Part shown: piece after piece, positions 53,807-58,604 of the stretch
Position numbering within the stretch: the first letter of the stretch is position 1
Layout: each line of letters starts with the position of its first letter
Assembly: GCA_965368585.1 (NCBI GenBank)
Contig: CBDUNM010000015.1
Coordinates: 1 to 58,604, forward strand
Source of the DNA: JARRQB01 sp965368585
GTDB taxonomy: Bacteria > Pseudomonadota > Gammaproteobacteria > Chromatiales > Chromatiaceae
DNA length: 58,604 nt
Direction: 5' to 3'
Made by a program: the position numbers and the translations under genes
The notes under the pieces: generated by a model
Seen by the model: the letters and a program-made list of their open reading frames with translations, nothing else
What the model was told of the DNA's origin: nothing
Databases searched by the model: none

Positions 53807-55219
53807 TTATCGGCTGACCGGCCCGAGAAAACGCGCAGTTTCGTCCAGTCGGATCGCCGGATCGGTTTCGGACTCGATGTGGAAGGTAATCCGCGAACTC
53901 GCGTTGGTGAGCGCGATCGGGTCCACCCGTATGCGCAACGGCAGGTCCTTGACCGCACCGCTTTCGATCGCAATGTCCGCAGTCGGCCCGATAATCGCCA
54001 TCCCGTCGAGGCCGGAGACGCTCAGGCGATAGCGCTGGGGTTGGTCCGTCATGTTGATCAGCTTCAGATTGTAGACGTTTTCGACCAGGCCGGAATCCGT
54101 TTCGTTGTACAGTGCATTGCGGTCGCGAAGTATATCGACCTCCAGCGGCACCCGGGTCAACAAACCGTACATCAGGCCGGCCGTCAATGCGATCAGCAGC
54201 GCCGTGTAGACGACGACGCGCGGGCGCAACAAACGGGTGGAGTTGCCCGATAAGGCATTTTCCGTCGTGTATTTGACCAAACCTCTTGGATAGCCCATTT
54301 TGTCCATGACGTCATCGCACACGTCGATGCACGCGGCGCATCCGATGCATTGGTATTGCAGACCGTCGCGTATATCGATACCCACCGGGCAGACTTGGAC
54401 GCAGAGCTTGCAATCAATACAGTCGCCCAATCCTGATTGCGAGCCCGGCGTGCCGCGTTTACGTGCGCCGCGCGGGTCCCCGCGCTTCTCGTCGTAGGAT
54501 ATAATGAGCGTGTTCTTGTCGAACATTGCACTCTGAAAACGCGCATACGGACACATGTAAATGCAGACCTGCTCGCGCATAAAGCCGGCGTTGCCGTAGG
54601 TCGCAAAACCGTAGAACAGAATCCAGAACGTCTCCCAGGGTCCCAGGCTCAGGGTGATTACGCTGTCCCAGAGTTCCTTGATCGGAGTGAAATAACCCAC
54701 GAAGGTCAATCCGGTCCACAAGGACAACGCCAGCCACGCCACCTGCTTGGTGATCTTGATACGAAACAGACGCGCGTCCTTCTCGCCTTTGTCGAGCTTC
54801 ATGCGGGCCTTGCGATCACCTTCTATCCATCGTTCGATCAGCATGTAGAGTTCGGTCCAGACCGTTTGCGGGCACGCATAGCCACACCACAGGCGTCCCG
54901 CAAGCGCGGTGAAAAAGAACAGCGAGAGGGCGGCGATAATCAGGATCAAGGACAGGAAAAAGAAATCCTGCGGCCAGAAGGTCAGACCGAAGATATAGAA
55001 TTTACGCTCCGGTAAATCGAAAAGCACCGCTTGGCGCCCGTTCCAATCCACCCACGGCAGCCCATAGTACAGGCCGAGTAAGGTAACCATGGTGAGGTTG
55101 CGCAGGACCGCAAAAATGCCATGCACTTCACGCGGGTATATTTTTTCACGCTTTTTATACAGTTCCTGCTCGATGGGGGGCTGATTGTCCGGCGACGTGA
55201 TCGCGGTGTTGTCTGACAT
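53807..55219 (-). CDS. ccoG: cbb3 oxidase accessory protein CcoG (RdxA/FixG)
   Basis: 470 aa polyferredoxin-like membrane protein. Several helices (VTLLGLYYGLPWVDW, FFFLSLILIIAALSLFFFTAL, and one near TALLIALTAGLMYG) surround ferredoxin motifs CGYACPQTVW, CIYMCPYARFQS and two 4Fe-4S clusters in CIDCKLCVQVCPVGIDIRDG and CIGCAACIDVC. The C-terminal Ig-like domain is periplasmic. CcoG acts as a cupric reductase supplying Cu(I) for cbb3 assembly. It is translated with the small membrane protein upstream (30-nt gap). Confidence 0.96.
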   Translation of the reverse strand: MSDNTAITSPDNQPPIEQELYKKREKIYPREVHGIFAVLRNLTMVTLLGLYYGLPWVDWNGRQAVLFDLPERKFYIFGLTFWPQDFFFLSLILIIAALSLFFFTALAGRLWCGYACPQTVWTELYMLIERWIEGDRKARMKLDKGEKDARLFRIKITKQVAWLALSLWTGLTFVGYFTPIKELWDSVITLSLGPWETFWILFYGFATYGNAGFMREQVCIYMCPYARFQSAMFDKNTLIISYDEKRGDPRGARKRGTPGSQSGLGDCIDCKLCVQVCPVGIDIRDGLQYQCIGCAACIDVCDDVMDKMGYPRGLVKYTTENALSGNSTRLLRPRVVVYTALLIALTAGLMYGLLTRVPLEVDILRDRNALYNETDSGLVENVYNLKLINMTDQPQRYRLSVSGLDGMAIIGPTADIAIESGAVKDLPLRIRVDPIALTNASSRITFHIESETDPAIRLDETARFLGPVSR

Positions 55220-55249
55220 GGCCTAATAACTCCGGCAGGCTCGTCTGGA

Positions 55250-55549
55250 TTAATCGTGTTCCGCGAAATCGACGTGTTTGCGTGGCGGACTGGGGCGGCG
55301 GAAGTAACAAGTCAGGGCGCAACTGATGGATGTGAGGAGCCAAAAGCAGAAAAAGCCGATGGTGTAACCGCCGAGACGGGTGATCTCGGGGCCGCCTGAT
55401 ATCAACGCGAGTTCGACAGGATCGAACAGCGTAAAGAAGATAATGGTCGCGGCACTTGCCGTCAGGAACGATGGCCACATCACCGAGATGATCTGCTGCA
55501 CGACCGGAAGCTCATTGCGGTCAGGTAGTGTCGTAGGTTGCATGGGCAT
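55250..55549 (-). CDS. Small two-helix membrane protein in cbb3 cluster
   Basis: 99 aa. A polar N-terminus (PTTLPDRNELPVVQQ), then two membrane helices (about 23-45: MWPSFLTASAATIIFFTLFD; about 60-85: GGYTIGFFCFWLLTSISCALT) and a short basic tail (RRPSPPRK). I recall similar small proteins beside ccoG in Chromatiales, but it has no established name. Likely role: assembly or regulation of the cbb3 oxidase, inferred from place only. First gene of a unit separated from ccoNOQP by a terminator. Confidence 0.8.
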   Translation of the reverse strand: MPMQPTTLPDRNELPVVQQIISVMWPSFLTASAATIIFFTLFDPVELALISGGPEITRLGGYTIGFFCFWLLTSISCALTCYFRRPSPPRKHVDFAEHD

Positions 55550-55574
55550 AAGGCAATCTCTTGAATCGACGGCG

Positions 55575-55616
55575 ATTAAAAGGCTTATTCCAAACCGCTG
55601 CCATGATTAATCGCAA
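55575..55616 (-). promoter_or_regulatory. Candidate FNR/FixK-like promoter for the small membrane protein-ccoG-fixH unit
   Basis: On the minus strand TTGCGATTAATCAT (55616-55603) matches TTGAY-N4-RTCAA at 7 of 10 positions. TTTAAT (55580-55575) would be the -10, putting the site centre at -41.5 from a start at 55568, the class-II position. The site is weak and rests largely on the spacing. Confidence 0.4.
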
Positions 55617-55682
55617 TAGCCGTTTTGTCTACCCTGCCATCCTGGATGCAGCAATGCCGAGTCGGGGAGAATCTGCAGGGTC

Positions 55683-55720
55683 AAAAAAAGGCAGCCCCCC
55701 ACAATACTGGAGCTGCCTTT
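55683..55720 (-). terminator. Rho-independent terminator of ccoNOQP
   Basis: Read on the minus strand, AAAGGCAGC (55720-55712) pairs with GCTGCCTTT (55695-55687) and runs into a further TTTT, 16 nt after the ccoP stop. A long T-run and 9-bp stem make this the clearest terminator in the window. Confidence 0.88.
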
Positions 55721-55735
55721 GTACAGTGGCTGGCG

Positions 55736-56635
55736 CTACTGCGAGAGGCTGTATACGTACGCGCTCAGCAGGTGGATCTTTTCTTCGCTGAGAAGATCTT
55801 TGTGCGCGGGCATGACCCCGTTGCGGCCTTTGGCGATGGTCTGGGTAATGATTCCTTCACTGCCGCCGTACAGCCACACCTTGTCGGTCAGGTTGGGTGC
55901 GCCAAGCATCTGATTTCCTTTGCCGTCCATGCCGTGACAACCCATGCAACCTGCGCTCGTGTAGACTTCTTTACCCTTTGCGGCCTCGGCCGCGTCCACG
56001 TCGCGACCACTCAGGCTTGTGACATAGGCGACCACGTTTGCAATTGCTTCGTCACCCAGGTGCGCGTGAGCGGGCATCACTCCCATGCGGCCGTTGGCTA
56101 TCGATGCCTTGATCTGCTCGGGGGTCCCGCCCCAAGCCCAGTCGTTGTCTGCGAGGTTCGGGAACCCGCGAGCGCCGCCGGCGTCCGAACCGTGGCACTG
56201 CATGCAATAAGTCAGGAACAAGCGTTTGCCCATGGCCCGCGCTTCTTCGTACTGATCCTGAGTCGCCAGGTCGGCCACCGCAACGGCTGCATACTGCTTA
56301 TAGATCGGATCGTATTTTTTAGCCGCCGCCGCCATTTCGCCTTCGTACTGACTACCGTGCGAGGACCATCCCAGTATGCCTTGGAATTTGCCGAGACCGG
56401 GGTAGAGCACCAGATACACGGCGGCGAAAAGCAAGGTGATATAGAATAAACCCAGCCACCAGCGTGGCAGGGGATTGTTGTACTCCTGCAAGTCGTCGTC
56501 CCAGATGTGTCCGGTAACGTCGCCGGTCGCTGCTTCCCCGGACCTCTTACCCATCGTCCACTGCACCAGCCACAGGCAGGCCAGGATATTGCCGACGGTA
56601 AGAACGATGATCCAACCGCTCCAGAATGAACTCAT
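55736..56635 (-). CDS. ccoP: cbb3 cytochrome oxidase subunit III, dihaem CcoP
   Basis: 299 aa. Two N-terminal helices (about 7-27 and 60-80) mark the two-helix form of CcoP. Two c-type haem sites follow, CMQCH (Cys144-His148) and CMGCH (Cys230-His234), each with a later Met ligand in the GVMPAH repeats. It accepts electrons from soluble c cytochromes and passes them to CcoO. Its ATG overlaps the ccoQ stop by 4 nt. It is the last gene before the terminator. Confidence 0.97.
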   Translation of the reverse strand: MSSFWSGWIIVLTVGNILACLWLVQWTMGKRSGEAATGDVTGHIWDDDLQEYNNPLPRWWLGLFYITLLFAAVYLVLYPGLGKFQGILGWSSHGSQYEGEMAAAAKKYDPIYKQYAAVAVADLATQDQYEEARAMGKRLFLTYCMQCHGSDAGGARGFPNLADNDWAWGGTPEQIKASIANGRMGVMPAHAHLGDEAIANVVAYVTSLSGRDVDAAEAAKGKEVYTSAGCMGCHGMDGKGNQMLGAPNLTDKVWLYGGSEGIITQTIAKGRNGVMPAHKDLLSEEKIHLLSAYVYSLSQ

Positions 56636-56817
56636 GATTCGTTCTCCTTATTCAAGGTCGCCTTATGCCGTTCCTCGTCGGCAAAAGGCAAATTTGCTGC
56701 CTCATCAAACGATTTCTTACGACGCTTGCTGTAAGCCCACACCACGATACCGATGAAGACGAGCAGAAGAACTACGGTGTGCCAGGCGCGAAAGTCGTTG
56801 ATGTCCACGTAATTCAC
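56632..56817 (-). CDS. ccoQ: cbb3 oxidase subunit CcoQ
   Basis: 61 aa. One membrane helix (TVVLLLVFIGIVVWAY) followed by SKRRKKSFDEAANLPFADEE, the standard CcoQ pattern. It stabilises the cbb3 complex. Overlaps both neighbours by 4 nt (ccoO stop and ccoP start). Confidence 0.95.
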   Translation of the reverse strand: MNYVDINDFRAWHTVVLLLVFIGIVVWAYSKRRKKSFDEAANLPFADEERHKATLNKENES

Positions 56818-57440
56818 CAGCCTTTCGACGCGAGACCCAGGCCCTGCAGGTAAGCGACCAGCGCCTGCGCTTCGGTCTTGCCCGAAACCGCGCTTTGCGC
56901 GCCTGACTGATCAGCCTCCGAATAGAGGTCGCAGGTCGGGCAGGTCGCGCCCACGGCGATGTTCAGCATCTTCATCTTGGTCGCCGTGTCCGCGCCATCG
57001 AGCTGGTTTTCGAACAACCAGGGATAGGACGGCATGTTGGATTCCGGGACGACGTCCCGTGGGTTGTTCAGATGAGCATAGTGCCAATCGTCACTGTAGC
57101 GACCGCCGACGCGCGCCAGGTCGGGTCCGGTGCGCTTGGAGCCCCACTGGAAGGGGTGGTCGTAGACCGATTCGCCGGCAACCGAGTAGTGGCCGTAGCG
57201 TTCGGTTTCGGCGCGAAAGGGCCGAATCATTTGCGAGTGGCAGTTGTAGCAGCCTTCGCGGACATAGATGTCGCGACCTTCCAGGCGAAGCGCGTCGTAC
57301 TTGGTGACGCCCGGCGCCGGGGTCGTGGTTTCATTCAACGCAAACAATGGAACGATTTCGACCAGACCGCCGACACTGACCACGAGAATGACCAGGATCA
57401 CCAAGAGGCCTACGTTTTTTTCAACAACTTCATGTGACAT
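56814..57440 (-). CDS. ccoO: cbb3 oxidase subunit II, monohaem CcoO
   Basis: 208 aa from ATG 57440, with AGGAGG 8 nt upstream. One N-terminal membrane anchor (GLLVILVILVVSVGGLVEIVP), then a cytochrome c domain with haem motif CYNCH (Cys64-His68) in REGCYNCHSQMIRPFRAETERYG and conserved GPDLARVGGRYS and NMPSYPWL. It transfers electrons from CcoP to CcoN. It starts 20 nt after ccoN. Confidence 0.97.
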   Translation of the reverse strand: MSHEVVEKNVGLLVILVILVVSVGGLVEIVPLFALNETTTPAPGVTKYDALRLEGRDIYVREGCYNCHSQMIRPFRAETERYGHYSVAGESVYDHPFQWGSKRTGPDLARVGGRYSDDWHYAHLNNPRDVVPESNMPSYPWLFENQLDGADTATKMKMLNIAVGATCPTCDLYSEADQSGAQSAVSGKTEAQALVAYLQGLGLASKGW

Positions 57441-57460
57441 AGTTTTCGCCTCCTGTTCGA

Positions 57461-58604
57461 TCAATGCGCAGCCGGGGCCGGAACGACGTCGTCTACGGCG
57501 CGCGACCCTGCGGTGGTCTTGTAGGTGTTATACGCCATGAGCACCATGCCCAGCAGGAACAACACGCCACCGAGCAGGCGCACGTAGTAGAACGGGTAGG
57601 TTCGTTCGACCGATTCGATGAACGAGTAGGTCAGGGTGCCGTCAGCGTTGACCGCGCGCCACATCAAGCCCTGCATGACCCCGGCAATCCACATCGCCGC
57701 AATATAGAGCACGACGCCGATAGTGGCGACCCAGAAGTGGAGTTCGACCAGCTTCATGCTGTACATCTCGACCTTGCCGAACAGCCTGGGAATCAGGAAG
57801 TACAGCGAACCGATGGAAACCATCGCCACCCAGCCCAATGCGCCCGAGTGGACGTGACCCACGGTCCAGTCGGTGTAGTGCGACAGCGCGTTGACGGTCT
57901 TGATGGACATCATGGGCCCTTCGAACGTCGACATGCCGTAGAAGGACAACGATACGATCAGGAACTTCAGAACTGGATCAGTACGCAGTTTGTGCCATGC
58001 GCCTGACAGGGTCATGATACCGTTGATCATGCCGCCCCATGAGGGTGCCAGCAGGATCAGTGAAAAGACCATGCCGACGCTCTGTGCCCAGTCGGGCAGG
58101 GCCGTGTAATGCAGGTGGTGAGGGCCGGCCCACATGTAAGTCGAGATCAGCGCCCAGAAGTGAACGACCGAAAGGCGGTAAGAGTAAACGGGACGCCCGG
58201 CCTGCTTGGGTACGAAATAGTACATCATGCCCAGGAATGCGGTCGTCAGGAAGAAGCCGACCGCGTTGTGGCCGTACCACCATTGGACCATGGCATCGAT
58301 AGCGCCGGGATAGAAGCTGTAACCCTTGGTCAGGGTGACGGGGACGAACGCGCTGTTAACTATGTGCAACAGCGCGACGGTGAGTATGAACGCGCCGAAA
58401 AACCAGTTGGCTACGTAGATATGTTTGACCTTGCGTGTGGCAATGGTGCCGAAGAACACGATCGCGTAGACCACCCAGATGACGGCGATCAGCAGATCGA
58501 TGGGCCACTCCAACTCGGCGTATTCCTTGCCGGAGGTAATGCCCAGTGGGAGTGAGATTGCCGCCAGGACAATGACGACTTGCCAGCCCCAAAAGGTAAA
58601 TGCC
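57461..58604 (-). CDS. ccoN: cbb3 oxidase catalytic subunit I CcoN (5' part outside window)
   Basis: About 380 C-terminal residues are present; the frame stays open through FTFWGWQ and GITSGKEYAELEWPID to the right edge, so the start is missing. Binuclear-centre and haem ligands of the haem-copper oxidase core are visible: WYGHNAVGFFLT, the GPHHLHY di-histidine, and HYTDWTVGHVHSGALGW. It reduces O2 to water at low oxygen tension with haem b/b3 and CuB, and pumps protons. First gene of the visible ccoNOQP operon. Confidence 0.97.
   Translation of the reverse strand, partial: AFTFWGWQVVIVLAAISLPLGITSGKEYAELEWPIDLLIAVIWVVYAIVFFGTIATRKVKHIYVANWFFGAFILTVALLHIVNSAFVPVTLTKGYSFYPGAIDAMVQWWYGHNAVGFFLTTAFLGMMYYFVPKQAGRPVYSYRLSVVHFWALISTYMWAGPHHLHYTALPDWAQSVGMVFSLILLAPSWGGMINGIMTLSGAWHKLRTDPVLKFLIVSLSFYGMSTFEGPMMSIKTVNALSHYTDWTVGHVHSGALGWVAMVSIGSLYFLIPRLFGKVEMYSMKLVELHFWVATIGVVLYIAAMWIAGVMQGLMWRAVNADGTLTYSFIESVERTYPFYYVRLLGGVLFLLGMVLMAYNTYKTTAGSRAVDDVVPAPAAH

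Overview
The window looks like chromosome of a GC-rich (about 60%), facultatively or micro-aerobic gammaproteobacterium, most like the Chromatiales and related sulfur-oxidising lineages. That assignment is an inference from gene order and protein character: tRNA-Leu-tig-clpP-clpX-lon-hupB-tRNA-Val-tRNA-Asp-ppiD, rnhA-dnaQ, ppsA with divergent ppsR, prmB of the uL3 type, a glycolate oxidase pair and a cbb3 oxidase operon. Most of the window is ordinary core genome, with several accessory patches.

Layout. 1-4.9 kb: a membrane PAS histidine kinase (cut by the left edge), a FixJ-type regulator and a TPR lipoprotein, all on +. 5.1-12 kb (-): a flavoprotein disulfide reductase, a small secreted protein, glcE, glcD and ppsA; ppsR diverges. 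13.1-19.4 kb: pgm, htpG, adk, a thioredoxin-like gene, a DUF1249 gene and iscR behind tandem IscR-type operators. 19.6-24.5 kb: an orphan histidine kinase, prmB, a small unknown gene and hemN. 24.7-33.9 kb: tRNA-Leu and the proteostasis block (tig, clpP, clpX, lon), then hupB, two tRNAs and ppiD. 34-43.6 kb: a lone trpB, a membrane protein, fabI and a Yej/Opp-like peptide ABC transporter. 43.8-48 kb: mltD, a methyltransferase, rnhA, dnaQ and a DUF488 gene. 48-53.2 kb is the accessory patch: a CAP-domain protein with an exosortase-type sorting signal, a DUF2189 membrane protein, a retron-type reverse transcriptase, and FAH-fold and VOC-fold enzymes. 53.2-58.6 kb (-): fixH, ccoG, a small membrane protein and ccoPQON, with ccoN running off the right edge.

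The most interesting locus is 49.1-51.9 kb. A perfect FNR/FixK-type box precedes the DUF2189 gene. Directly after it lies about 400 nt of non-coding sequence whose two ends can pair in a collinear 22-bp interrupted helix. The helix is followed by a TTAGC motif resembling a retron branch-G context, and then by a reverse transcriptase with HGF, QGAPTSP and YADD motifs. I read this as a candidate retron or retron-like system, possibly transcribed with the membrane protein under oxygen control. The ncRNA model is unproven.

Other points are a dispersed 139-nt non-coding repeat (5004-5142 and 43697-43835), with one compensatory stem change, abutting the stop codon of the leftward gene of a convergent pair in both places. 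There are also three FNR/FixK-like sites with class-II spacing, at hemN, DUF2189 and the ccoG unit. They suggest a shared low-oxygen regulon with the cbb3 oxidase.
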